A stretch of 64,000 nucleotides of DNA, taken from the NCBI GenBank assembly GCA_009617715.1, contig VTFK01000015.1, positions 1,302,001 through 1,366,000 on the forward strand, given 5' to 3'. Both the position numbers and the translations under genes were made by a program. Below are positions 1 to 11,700 of the stretch, one piece after another. The stretch's first letter is position 1. Every line of letters starts with the position of its first letter. Below the pieces are notes generated by a model. The model saw only the letters and a program-made list of their open reading frames with translations, searched no databases and was not told the origin of the DNA. Source of the stretch: Plectrocnemia conspersa. Its lineage: Eukaryota > Arthropoda > Insecta > Trichoptera > Polycentropodidae.

Positions 1-1400
1 TTCTAAAATATTTATATTATAGATATTAACACTTTGAGATCTTGAAAGCGTGTTAAATCTACTGTTACTAAATATGCTTTATTACTGAATTGATTGTATA
101 ATTTGCTTAACGATAACTTTTAACAAAATTGAAATTGAAACGCTTTAAAATCGATTGATAGCTTTATTTAAAAAAAACTTTCCGTCTATTGCTCTCTAGT
201 AATTCCGTACTACGAACCATGAAGATATATTATTATGTATACAGATTTTTTTGCATCTAATTGGAAAATTCTGCAATTAGTAATACGATTCGTTTACGCG
301 CGTCTGCCATATTTAATTGTATATTTTTTTCAAATGTAAATATTAATCATCGTCAGAGCAGTGCTTATTAATTTTCTCTTAAAGAAATATTAGCAGATCA
401 CAGAACGTACAAGAATACGCCTCGATCGAGGTTTTTGGCTGCTACCACTTCGCCCACACACTTTCGCATTTTAATCGTCATGACCTTAGGCAGGATCGTT
501 GCGATTTTTGCCGACGCGTGTAGCCCTATTTGGGTACGTCCATAAAAACGTATCCTTCACTAATCGGACGTTTTGGTCTATTATATACGGCATTTTATAT
601 CAGACCGTTTTGGATCCATTTTCACGGTATTCGGTACGTCTTGTATATTTTCATCGTTGTTATATCCGATCATGTGGGCCTTTACCGAAAACGCTTTCTA
701 TTTCGTCGGTTTTTTTTAATGTGACGATAATAATTTTGATCGTATCGACACTTTCGTGTGCGTTTCATTACATGGTGTTGCCATGTAACGTGTGATTTTC
801 CAATAATTTCCACAGTTTTACATGCTCAATTTCCCGTATAATGTGAAAATCATAAAAATCTTTCCGGTCATCATCGACTGGTTGTTTATGCAATCTATAT
901 AAAATGTTATGACTAGTATAAAGTTGTGTACCATTACGGCGTCCAGTTTGGCATGTAGCGGTGCTCAACGCGTGCAAAGCTCGCGGGCATCAGGAATCCT
1001 ATAAAATACACAAAACCACAATCCACAGGTGTTTCTATTAATATCGGTTGATTTATAACACTAATAAAATATATTGTACATAATTATTATGGCTATGCTG
1101 AATATCCTATGTAATATTTCAACACATTCTTGTTCAGGATCATTAAGAGCAATCAAGCGAATAAGTTTAAGATGGTATATTCTTGAACAAAGTATAATTT
1201 TGGAATAAAAACTTACATAAAATCGCTTGCCTTTGTATAATTATATGGTGTCATTATCTATTCGAATTAATTTTTTTTTCATATTTATAAAATTATCATA
1301 TACAATTTTATTTTAAATATAATAATCATGGCTGTATTCGTAAGGATTCAAATATATCACATATATCTTTCCAATACAGATGGATTACATGACTAGTGCA
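1..1400. other. AT-rich stretch, no gene seen
   Basis: The open frames here (for example around 499-795) overlap in several frames and show no domain or codon signature. I see no convincing splice-bounded exon or repeat terminus. Confidence 0.6.
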
Positions 1401-1658
1401 TATACACTCATCCCTCGATTTATGCGGTAGATACGTTCCAGGAAATATCGGGTAAATCGGGGCATGGAACGAAATTTGGAATAAAGCGATCTTATAGTAA
1501 ATGAGAAAAATCTTCAGTGTAACGCATGCACTCTAAAAAACAACTCATGACACACTGCATGGGCAGTGGGAGAGGTTCCATATGTAGTTTAAAAATCACG
1601 AAGTGGGAGTAAGTCATTAACCCATGCGTTATTACGTAAATCGAGGAATATGTGTATA
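1401..1658. mobile_element. Tigger/pogo-like MITE
   Basis: Imperfect terminal inverted repeats bound a roughly 258-bp element. The left end at 1402-1424 carries CCTCGATTTATG, and the right end at 1635-1657 carries its complement, CCTCGATTTACG read on the other strand. The inner left sequence (GCGGTAGATACGTTCCAGG) resembles the sub-terminal sequence of Tigger-type pogo elements as I remember them. There is no coding capacity. A Tigger transposase relic lies near 53.7 kb, so the superfamily is present in this genome. Confidence 0.5.
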
Positions 1659-2814
1659 CTAAACTATATAAGGAAACGAGAAATCTTACTCATATCTACG
1701 CATATGAGCACACGTGTAAAAAAGACTAAAACATGTATATGTTTCAAAAGAACACAATGAAAAGGATATACATACATATGTTTATATCTTCATAAAACAT
1801 GTTAGCAAAAATATATGGTATTGCTGAAACAACCTGCAACTTCCACAGCTCATAAACTATAATTCCATTAGCATTTTATATCCCTATAGTAAAGTCAGCA
1901 ACATTGTCCGTTTACAGTGTACACGTTTTTGTTACATTGTTACGCAGATAATCTTTGCGCAACCGTTGGGATGCTGCGGTTTTATATTCTAACAAAAAAA
2001 GTAAATTGGTAATAGCGGTTTCGAATGCGCAATTGGAAGAATTGCCAGTGTTATTGTGTTGTTTTCTTCTTCTTCGCATTAGCATGTTTACTCGCGCCTG
2101 TCAATCCTTTCACTTGGTCTCGGTTCGGCACTCCATCAGGGCTTCAGGACGCGAGGGTCGCGATCGTGCTAAACAAACGACGCCCCTATTATAGAAAATT
2201 ACTATGTTGTGGTATAAGCGCCGCTCGCAATCAACAGGTGCGGTTTGGTTAATTGCCTGTCGTGCCTTTTGCTATGTGAGCGCGATGATGCGATTCTTGA
2301 CGTAATTGCGCTTTTTTGACCGGTCACTCATAGTCGAGTTTGATGTAGCGTGACAGGAGGTGTGCTGTATGTGTATGATTGGAAAATTATAATCGTATAT
2401 CAATTAGTCATGGCAAATACCGTCTTGCGACGTTCATATGGTTTACTTAATATACGCGTTATATTAAAAAAATAGTAGTGAAGGGTCACTTTATAAGGTT
2501 TTCCCACTCTATAAAAATAATTACGAATACCATAAGATAGCGTTCTAACAATGAAATAGTTCATATTGTCATGTGCCAGACATCTATTGGATATTTAACA
2601 CATGTATCACGTGTAGACATGGAGCTACTCAAAATATCCGCTGATTAAAAACGAGATAATTTACATATGTACATATACATAAACAATAATTATGACAACT
2701 TATTGAGCTGAGAGCCGTGGTCCGAGCTCCAATCCTTGAAAATCGGTAGGTGTATAACCGTATTTTGTCAATTCTGTTTGTACTTTTTCTTCCGCTTATT
2801 TTTCCCTGAGAGTT
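1659..2814. other. Non-coding stretch with a CpG-richer patch at about 1950-2400
   Basis: The patch at 1950-2400 has more CG dinucleotides than its surroundings, and overlapping open frames that begin at TTG rather than ATG. It could hold an upstream 5' untranslated exon or promoter of the C3G gene, but no splice pair proves this. Confidence 0.3.
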
Positions 2815-3060
2815 GAGTTGGGTTAGATTGTATTTTGGACTTGAGCTAATGAAAGTCTTAAACATATAATTAGTTTTAAGCTCAAGTTGAGTTTGGTTGA
2901 TTCGTGTAGGTTAGATTTTGGTTTGAACAGCAAATGTACGTTTCGCAACTGTGAATTTTAGTTTCATAGACATTTTAGAGCAGCATATAATTTCAGTTAA
3001 AATATATTTTTGCTAGTAGAAATATATATCTACTAGTGAAAATGTATTTGGACTTCACTA
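2815..3060 (+). repeat. Dispersed repeat, copy 1 (CTAGTAGAAATATAT family)
   Basis: The order of blocks here is repeated at 42755-42945: a block near 'TTTTGGACTTGAGCTAATGA', an 'ATAATTAGTTT' block, 'AGACATTTTAGAGCAGCATA', then 'CTAGTAGAAATATAT' and 'AAAATGTATTTGGA'. Sequence between blocks has diverged. No coding potential and no clear termini are visible. Confidence 0.6.
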
Positions 3061-4018
3061 GTGAAAATATAACCTTACTAAAAAAATACACATTCACTGT
3101 AACATTTATTAAGGACTGAGTAGCTTGCAATTTAAATACTTTTACCTGAAAACTGCTTAGTTATATAAACTAACATATGTAGTGTTATATGTTCCGAAAC
3201 CTAAAATTACAATTGCAACACCGACCAATCAAATAGTCAAGTCGATTGCGTGTCGAATTATGAAAGATTGCGCGCGCTCCGACTGTCAAATTCGCGTGTC
3301 TACCTGAGATGCATATTATGTTTGTACAATCCAAATAGTTAACATCACGTAGGTACACATTAAGGTAAGCGATTGAGTATTTCAGATAGGCGGTTCTTTG
3401 CAAAGAAAGCATATCGCATTACCATAGTACACGTATTGGGTAATCGTTTCATGTGCGCTTCGTGCACTTGTGTTCGCGTTCTTATGTGATTATTTTTTTA
3501 CAGATATTATTTCATAGATAAGCACGCCACTCTTTTTTTATGAATGTTCTCACAGTGGCTAAGGTCGCGGTTCAAATTAAAACGTAACATTCTAGCGTCC
3601 TTGATATTATATTACAATTTAGTATGTATACTTATGTATGTATGGATAATTTTACTTTGTGTAAAGAAATCCTTGTTCGTTGATCTTTTTTTAATTGTGT
3701 TTCGCATCGAATGCGATTATGCCTCTGATATATTATACAATGTTTGAGTACGCGATTAAATGTAAATTAAAAAGAATGGGCAGATTGCGCACGTAAATTA
3801 TAAAATTATTTGATGTTATATAACTTGTTATTAAGTTATGTCAAAAAATCGTATTTGTAATTTATCGCAGTGTTAGTAATTAATTAAATTTGCTTTTATG
3901 TATTTTTGATTGCTCGGTCTATATAAATTAAATTAACGATATAGTTATTCATTCAGTTTTTATTATAATATAATAGAAACAACAAATATTCAAGCATGCG
4001 GTCTTACTCATATATATC
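3061..4018. other. AT-rich non-coding stretch
   Basis: Short open frames at 3185-3412 (-) and 3544-3747 (+) have no recognisable motif. A modest CpG increase at 3180-3480 is the only compositional feature. Confidence 0.5.
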
Positions 4019-5222
4019 TCACATTGACAATTACTGGCCAATAGCGTTGCTTTCAGCACCTGCAAAATTATTTGATATTGTATTGCATAAATACAATTTT
4101 AATCATTGCAACATGGTTTCCGACAATCTCGATCCACTGTCACTAAGCCTAATCTAATCTAATTTCGGGTTTTCTGAAGGTCTTATAAACCTATTCTTAA
4201 ATTACTTGACCAATAGATATCAGTCCGTCAAGCATAAAAACTTTTCTTCAGAACGATATAAGACCTCTATTGGAGTACCTCAAGGAAGCAACTTGGGTCC
4301 ATTGCTGTTTCTATTGTTCATTTATGACATAGAAACAGCAACGCAATATGCAGATGACTTAACATTTTTAAAAAATGTGCAGTTGATTTCGTATTCCCTC
4401 GACCTGCAGGAGGATCTCAATTCTTTATGGAATTGGGCTTGCTATAACCAATTGCCTTTCAGTGTGAAGAAATATCACACAATTTAATTTTCAAAACGAT
4501 GGAAATTTAGCCAGCACATTGCAGAGACTCACATCAGATAATAAAAAATGCTCGGTTTTGTCTTAATTAATTCGCGCTACTTCAAGAATACTTTAGTATT
4601 GTGCACTCTTTATGATGCTCTAGTCAGCAGCATACTAGAAACTAGCTCTATTATTTGGATTCCAGGCGTAATAAATTGAAGCTGGAAAAAGTACAGCGTA
4701 AATTCCTTCGATATTTATATTTGAAGGAATACGGGTATTATCCGCTCTTCTTTCCCAGCCCTTTTATTCTGGAAGCACTGGGATACGTTTCTTTGTCAAC
4801 TCGCAGAAATGTTTATATAATCAACACTTTTGGAAATTGCTCAACGGCATCATAGACAACCTTTCGGTGTTCGAGCAGCTCCAAATGTGGGCTCCTGAAG
4901 ATGGTTATAGTTCTCGGTCGCGTCCACTGTTCTTGCCTGTAACGTCTAAAACTGGAGCGCTTGCCAACTCTTCTCTGGCATAAGCCGTTCGTCTGCTCAA
5001 TACTGTGCATAGAGATATTGATATTTTCTTGTGCACATATGCGGTTTTGGTTCAATTCGTATGGGACAATGCACACCTGTTCATATGATTTGTATGTATG
5101 CATACGTATATATGTATATATTTGTATGTATTTTAAAATTTTAATATATTTTATACTTTTGCCAATCGTGACGCATTGGGTTAATCGGTCAGGTCACGAT
5201 GGTCATAATTTTAATAAATAAA
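4019..5222 (+). pseudogene. Non-LTR retrotransposon (Jockey/I-like LINE) reverse transcriptase relic with 3' tail
   Basis: Conceptual translation across several frames recovers ordered LINE reverse-transcriptase blocks. They are NYWPIALLS near 4028, LNYLTNRYQSVK near 4200, GVPQGSNLGPLLFLL near 4275, YADDLTFLKN near 4350 (the catalytic YADD box) and LQEDLNSLWNWACYNQLPFS near 4405. The thumb/C-terminal end is LEKVQRKFLRYLYL and GYYPLFFPSPFILEALGY at 4680-4790. Frame changes and stops occur between blocks, and the endonuclease domain is missing, so this is a 5'-truncated dead copy. The 3' untranslated part (about 5000-5222) ends in AATAAATAAATTAA and recurs at 52507-52790. Confidence 0.85.
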
Positions 5223-5225
5223 TTA

Positions 5226-6811
5226 ATATATACTATTTTAGGTACTTATGTATTTTTATGACACGTTCAAGTTTCGCTAAGCTGTTTAGTTTTCGTGTTG
5301 TTGTCGTGTCGGAAAAAAAGCATTTCATATATGCAAAAAATTTGGATTTACAAAAATTGTACGAGTAATGAAACTACTACATCTACTGGTATTACCACTG
5401 ACTTAATACCAGTATTAAAAAATGGCTAGTATTCGATACCGGTATTTAAATATTGTTACTTGATGTCAGCTGTCTATACAATATAACTTTGTATGAACTT
5501 TGTTTTGTTCTGTAGTTATGGTTAAAAAAAATGAACTGTAAATAAGATTTTCAGCAGATAAAAATATTATTTAATCAAAAAAATAAATTAAAAAACAATA
5601 TTTAATACACTGTTTCGCAAAATAACAAATATTTATTACATAAAATCATTCGACACGTTTTTTAATAAAAGAAAAAGTGTCTAAAATCTTTAACCTAATC
5701 AGATATAAATCAATACCCATATTTTGACTTTATATATGACATCAATTAAAATAAATAATAGATAGTTAATAGATTTTTAATAGGTGACTTGCGATGATTA
5801 CTTTTGAAGCACATAAAAAAATCATTGAAAATATAATTATGCAAGTACATAAGTTAAATAAACTAGTAATTGAAATGTACAGGCGCTAATGATGTTTTTT
5901 TTTTCAAAGTAAACGGAACAAAAGTAAAAGTACAATTCGACATAAACGTAGCAGATAAAATAGGTTTTAGTTTTCGAAATAACTTAATGGTTCTGTGGTC
6001 GTTATAGTAATTTTAACTTCTAAATAATGCTATGTACCATGAATACTAATATGGAATATAACCGAATTTGGCAAGACGTAGAAAAGTATATTTTAGCTTT
6101 AGATAAATTATATAAGTGAATAAGTTTATATTCTGTAAAATGTTTAGATGATTATCTCTGCACTGTAGTACCAAATCTTTGCAATCTCTGACAGTCTATC
6201 TGTAATGTAATTGATGTATTATATCTTCAGAGTCAACGTACCGCTGCTGCCACTGCGCTTTCCCGTGCAATTTTCCTATTCACTTTCGCGCTATTAATCT
6301 CGATCGTTTAATAACACACGCATGCATATTATAATATGATTCAGTCGATCTTTTCTCGTCGGGCAATTGTTAACGATGGCATTTTATGCAATTGCTCCGC
6401 GATTGCCGGTTCGGTTTGATTGAACCGAAGGCTATATCGATTGTTGGGTCGATTTGTACTATAACGATTTGCTTGTCGCATAAGTGGCGGTGGTGAAAAA
6501 TTGAGCGCAATGGAAATCGATTGAATTATGTACGATCGCGTTTCGATCGGAGTAAACCATGCAAGCGGCGCATATAAAATCCTGTTATGTTTTAGAAATT
6601 ATTATTGATCTGGTCTGCGTAACGGGAACGTTCCGCGAGCTTAGTCGGTTTTAACCTTTATCGCTCAACTGTCGCATATTTACGTTTAAAAGTGGGGCAA
6701 TTTCTTAATTTATTGTCTTTGGTATTATAGTTAAATATTTTTTGCCTAACATAAACTTGCTTCTCGTTCTAAATGTGCGTGGAAAATCTTATATTTTTGT
6801 TAAGCGAAGAA
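5226..6811. other. AT-rich spacer with a CpG-richer patch (6230-6700) and small hairpin
   Basis: Positions 5380-5455 contain diverged ACTGGTATT/ATACCGGTATT motifs, perhaps a degraded terminus of the TACCGGTA family. Positions 6230-6700 are visibly richer in CG, but have no long frame. They contain a perfect 7-bp hairpin (TTCGGTT, 6-nt loop, AACCGAA) at 6410-6429. It may be an upstream promoter or 5' exon of C3G, but I see no decisive core promoter. Confidence 0.3.
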
Positions 6812-8281
6812 TTGCAATACCGGTAATATCGGTATTGGGGCAAAAATCGACCTTCGGTACTACCGGTATTCAAATTGAAATTCCGGTAGTACTGAAAATG
6901 GATTTTTTTTATTTTAAATCCGTGCTTTTTATTTGCTGAAAACGATGTCTCCATGGCTAACTACTAAACAGATACTCATTGTAATGGAGTAACCTAAGTA
7001 GTTTTATCGGTGTAGAATATCAAAGTAGAACAATATTATCCTTTTAGTCCAAGAGGGTCGAAATATCGGTCTACCCTACCTATGCAAAAAATCCCATCAA
7101 TCGATATTTCAGCGCAAAATTTTAAAATTGAATTTAATATGTTCGATATTTTTGTATATGCGTGATGTGTCAACATAAAAGGAATACATTTGCTTTATCT
7201 CAGGCAAATCTAAAAGTACCTGTGTCTAGTAATTATGTTATGTAAAAGAAAAATGACTTTTTATGATAGGGATGGCTGGCGAAGTAAAAATAAAAACAAG
7301 TATTTCTACTATTTGTACATTTTTATATCCATTCAGACATATTTTTACTCAAATAGCTTCACTAAACATGGTGTTAAATATTTGCGCGAATTTTTTTTTA
7401 TTTTAAAAACTTTTACCTTGAAAAATAATGCAATATTCTTTTCTTCTGTTATCAACCAAAGATAAGTTGTTCTAGACGATATAATTAAAATGTGTCGATG
7501 GGTGTTTTTTTAAAGTTTAAGTATATAAAATTAATAAACAAACATTACTGTTGTAAAAACTATAAATTGCTTTTTATTACCTCACATCATTGAGAGTTCA
7601 CAAAAAAATGTTTCAAAGTTTTAAAACACATATAACGGGTGTTTTTTTAGAGGTATAGAACTTTCAAATTAAATTAAATACATGATAATGGCCATATTGG
7701 AAAGATTAGTGTTTAAATATGATTTCGGCCATATGGGCTCTGCGGCTAGTTCTAATAAAGCGCAATCTGGAGCAGCTGGGGCCGTATATCGGCAATAACG
7801 CGGCGAATGTTGGCTTGATCGTCTCTTGATTTATCGGCGTAGACTAGCGACTTCACATATCCCCACATAAAATAATCGAAAGGTGTTGAATCACACGATT
7901 TTGGAAGCCAATTCACGGGTCCGTTACGCAAAATTATGCGTTCATCGAATGTTTCTTTCAATAAATTGATTGTGGCATGTTGCGCCGTCTTGTTGAAACC
8001 AAAGCTCTTCCGCATTAATTCCGTTAAATTTGGGAACGAAAAAGTCAGTAATCATGGATCTATAGCGCTTTTTATTGACTGTAACATTCTGTTCGGCATC
8101 ATTTTTGAAGAAATATGGACCAGTGAAAGTGTTTTTATTAAAACAATTTGAAATTAAAATATTAAATATATCGAAACTTTTTCGGTCATTTCATTAAATT
8201 AATAATTATGTAAATACCGGTATTGACTGTTTTTTTCTCTCGGTAATACCAGTATTGAAAATTACTGTTTTATTGCAATCC
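6812..8281 (+). mobile_element. TACCGGTA-type TIR element, interrupted by a mariner relic
   Basis: The left end (6812 onward) begins GAATTGCAATACCGGTAATA, followed by a second ACTACCGGTATT block. The same order is seen at 54327 and 61811. The right end (8214-8281) has ATACCGGTATTGACTG and closes with TTATTGCAATCC, which is complementary to the GGATTGCAATA start of sister copies. Internal sequence at 7145-7390 matches, in reverse orientation, 49525-49740 and 53255-53500. The terminal form (about A/GGGATTGCAATACC) suggests a hAT-like DNA transposon, but no transposase of its own was found and no target duplication is clear. Confidence 0.55.
7638..8120 (-). pseudogene. Mariner-type transposase relic, C-terminal part and 3' end
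   Basis: The minus strand encodes the C-terminal half of a mariner/IS630-type transposase. Blocks are GPYFF near 8118, YRSMITDFFVP near 8050, LWFQQDGATCH near 7990 and TFDERIILRNGPVNW near 7935. They continue with DYFMWGYVKSLVYADK near 7870, IRRVIADIRPQLL near 7790 and SRRAHMAEIIF near 7710. QQDGATCH and the later PFDYFMW segment are the regions that carry catalytic aspartates in the family. A frameshift separates QQDGATCH from the following block near 7975, and another falls near 7750. The 3' end GGGTGTTTTTTTAGAGGTAT at 7639-7658 is like the family's terminal repeat. The N-terminal half and opposite terminus are absent. It sits inside the TACCGGTA-type element. Confidence 0.85.
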
Positions 8282-8434
8282 ATACTCGGAATTTCTGATG
8301 AATATTTTTGAAAATATATACATATATATTGTTTAATTATTTAATAACCATCAATAATATTTAATTATTATTATCGTGTTCTTCTGTTTGTTTTTGCTAA
8401 ACATTATTTAGATATACTTGAAAACCATCGTTTT

Positions 8435-8677
8435 ATGGCATATCAAAATGTATCTAGTCTTAACCAGCAACTCGAACGGATTTTTCACATTAAATCAAAC
8501 AACAGACGTGATGTTTATAATATGTACTCGTGTGGGTTAAGCCTTTTAACCGATAAATTATATCATATTAACCGTATATGCGCGAGCATAATCGATCCAG
8601 CCGCGAATTCGACAAGTATACAGCATCTGTTAGCGTCAGATTTCTCTTTTGCCATTTTGAGAAGGCGAGGTGTGTAA
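8435..8677 (+). CDS. Possible small ORF or upstream ORF, 80 aa
   Basis: An ATG-initiated frame of 80 codons lies just upstream of the first long C3G exon. It contains no recognised domain or signal peptide, and its C-terminus is basic (LRRRGV). A candidate donor, GAG|gtgtgt, lies at 8663/8664 and the C3G acceptor at 8781, so part of the frame could sit in a 5' untranslated exon as an upstream ORF. In-frame extension into C3G is impossible because a TAA lies at 8804-8806. It may equally be chance. Confidence 0.2.
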   Translation: MAYQNVSSLNQQLERIFHIKSNNRRDVYNMYSCGLSLLTDKLYHINRICASIIDPAANSTSIQHLLASDFSFAILRRRGV

Positions 8678-8781
8678 AATACTGATACATAGACGAAAAG
8701 CCACTGTTGCGACCTTTCCGTTCTTCGTAACGTTACACAATTCGCTCTTCATTAAAGTGTAAATAAAACCTCTCGTTGCAG

Positions 8782-11700
8782 TTGTAAAAACTAATAATAC
8801 CAATAAGGACTTATGACTAAGTTCTACGACTTTGGCAAGTACTACAAGCGAGTGTTTGAAAATGACAACATGCCTCAATACGACGATAGCTTCATGTTCG
8901 ACGATAGCGCTAATCAAAGGAGGAACAAGAGGAGCTATAGGGTATCAAGAAAAGGACTACCGCCCTCTTCGACGCACAACGGTACTTATGTCTTAAAAAA
9001 TAACATAAATAACTTGAAGCATAATAGGGATTTCGGATCTAATCATACTTTGAAAGAAAATGGATACGTAGATGAAGTGCTGTATTCTAAATCTGCTAAT
9101 AAAAGCTTCCCTTCGCTGCTGGACACTAAAGACATATACAATTTGAAGAATAACAACTATTACGCTTTCACGCCGGGTAAGAGTTTGGAAGACCTAGCCA
9201 GCAATGGACATTATCTACCGCTCAAGAACAGCAACGGTCTTTTCGGCCACGCCCGGGGGAAGAGCTTGCAGAACTTGACTGAAAATCCGACGACGCAAAC
9301 GCCGTGCCTACCGGCGACTAAGTGTTATTCTAAAAGCTCTTCCGGTTATCTGTCGAGAGCGAGGTCGAAGGACTCGGTGGGCGGCTACAATCACTACATA
9401 GTGAACGAGGGATGCAGCCCGGACAAGAGCAAGAGCAAGCGGCTGTACGAGACGAACGCGAAGCTGAAGGAGAAGGCCGCTTTGAGGCTGGCCGCCAGGA
9501 TCCTCGAGTCGGGAGTTTACAGGCAGCTGGGGAAAGTACGACCGGATGAAAACGACGACAGCGGATTCGTCGACGATAATGGTATGACTTTTTTTTATCG
9601 GACAATATACTTTTTATAAAAACGTGACGGTTTTTGGTGACAAATTGATTTAAGATGGAGTGTACTATTTATGGCAAATGTTTATACAAAAATAGCCTTT
9701 TTGTATTTATTTAAGTAATCTAATCTGTAATTTTAATAGGAGCTCCTACATCCATAATTTATATATTATAGAATCACATTTTACTACTCACTTGATTCCA
9801 ATCTGAATGATAAAAATGAAACATTTGTAGTTTTCAAGTCAGTCATTTGAAGTCAGAACGAATTGTTTGCTAATCGTAATTCCTATAGTCTGTCATAAAA
9901 CTTATATGGTCAAACAATATTTTCAGAGTGTTAATTGGAAATCTCACTTTTTAAACTATTGACTCTGAATGTGGTTATAAATTTAGATCATTAACACTAA
10001 TGAAAATTCTATAGAAACCCTCAAATTTCTCGAGTAATAATAAATATAATTTTGTATTTTTCTCGAGAAGTTCTTTGTTAAATTTTTCGCCTTCAGAGAA
10101 AAAATTGCCATTGTAGAATGAAGTATCTGCAAATATACTTATTATATATTTCGTAAAAGGAGTTAAAGAGTTTTCTAATCAAAAAAAAGTTCACAATTAT
10201 ATTTATTTTGCTATCTAATCGAACGATAATAATCAAATAATATTCAATTTCAATTTTATTTATTTGTTTCAAATCAAAAATGTTTTTTCGGCGTTATATA
10301 TATAAAATTTCAACTAACAAGCACTTCGAATAAATTGCTAAATCATATTTTATGCTTTTCTTTAGTGTCTGATCAAAATTAATTTCAATTCAATTGCGAG
10401 TGTCATTAGACCGAAATGGGTTAACCAAAAATGGTTATTTTTACGCCTGCATATTGTGAATGTAAATACATAGACTAATGAACGACCATTTTCGACGCTC
10501 TGTTTGTTTTGTATTTGGTATCGGCGGCGGGGAAAGTTTATTTAGAATATAAAGAAAATAAAAGAACAGATATCTGCTTCCTCTTAAACGCACATTTAAA
10601 CAGGGGCAGCTGATATATATTTAAATTATTAAATATATTTAACGTTTTTAAAATTGTTCATATGACAACAAAACTGTGGTTTGTTGTCATATGAACTTAC
10701 TGAAATCGCCGCCAGGTGGAAGCACTTGCTTAGTCAAGACTCAAACCAATCAAAATCTTAACCTGCCACCTATTAACGAATAGTGTAATTTATGTTTGTC
10801 AATTGGATCGTACACTTGTTATTGTTTATCGTAACTCGTGTGATTCATAGTAATTCGATCGATTTACACGCACGGTTCGATGACTACGTACAATGGGTTC
10901 ATAGGTAGGTGTATTTGATCGACCGTGTTTCGTTTTGTGTCCATTGTTCGACGACAATTTGTTCGCGAATCTGTGGTTTACGACAAAAATGATTGTTGGA
11001 TTTGTAAAGTCTATACAATACCTATAGTGTGTCGTCCGGAAAATTCAACGCGATCGCTAATCTCCCTGCGGAAACACGCCCACGGAAGTTGAGGTTTTCT
11101 TGTTGCTTCTGTCGCCACTGGTAGTGTTCTATTTATAAATTTGTGATTTGTTTGATTATTGAGGAAATGCACTGTCAGTAGGGATTGTGTTCTTGAACGA
11201 TGAGGAGCTATGGCAGTGTACTGGGTGTGACGGGTAAGGGTTGAGTTTTTATTTTTATTTTATAGAAATATTAGATAATGCGTACAAACTATGTTAAACT
11301 ATTACATACATATAACACGTCTTAAGTAGTTACGTACTATTATTTTTAATAGATAACTGAATTTTCAGTTGATTCATCAATATTAACGTTTATCTATTTA
11401 ATCTGCTTAAAAAATAAATCGCATATAATAACTGTGTTATTAAATTTCATGTTGATCTTAGCGTCTCTGAACTTTAAAATAAGAATTCATAAATATTTAT
11501 TCGTGGTATATTTCGCTGTTTTTATCAGTTTTATTTCTTGATTATTTATTAGATAAATAAAAAATAACCATGTAGTAATGAAGTCACGTTTGCCTTAATT
11601 GTATGCAGTGTGCCCTTACTGTAAAATATGTTTATAATTTTTTTTGAAAATATAATTCATTGCCATTTTTAGAGCTATGTATTATAATATAAAATATTAC

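Noticed and set aside
499..795. 98-aa plus-strand frame
   Set aside because: AT-rich composition, overlapped by another frame, no domain.
9330..9605. 91-aa minus-strand frame
   Set aside because: Shadow of the GC-rich 3' half of C3G exon 1 on the opposite strand.
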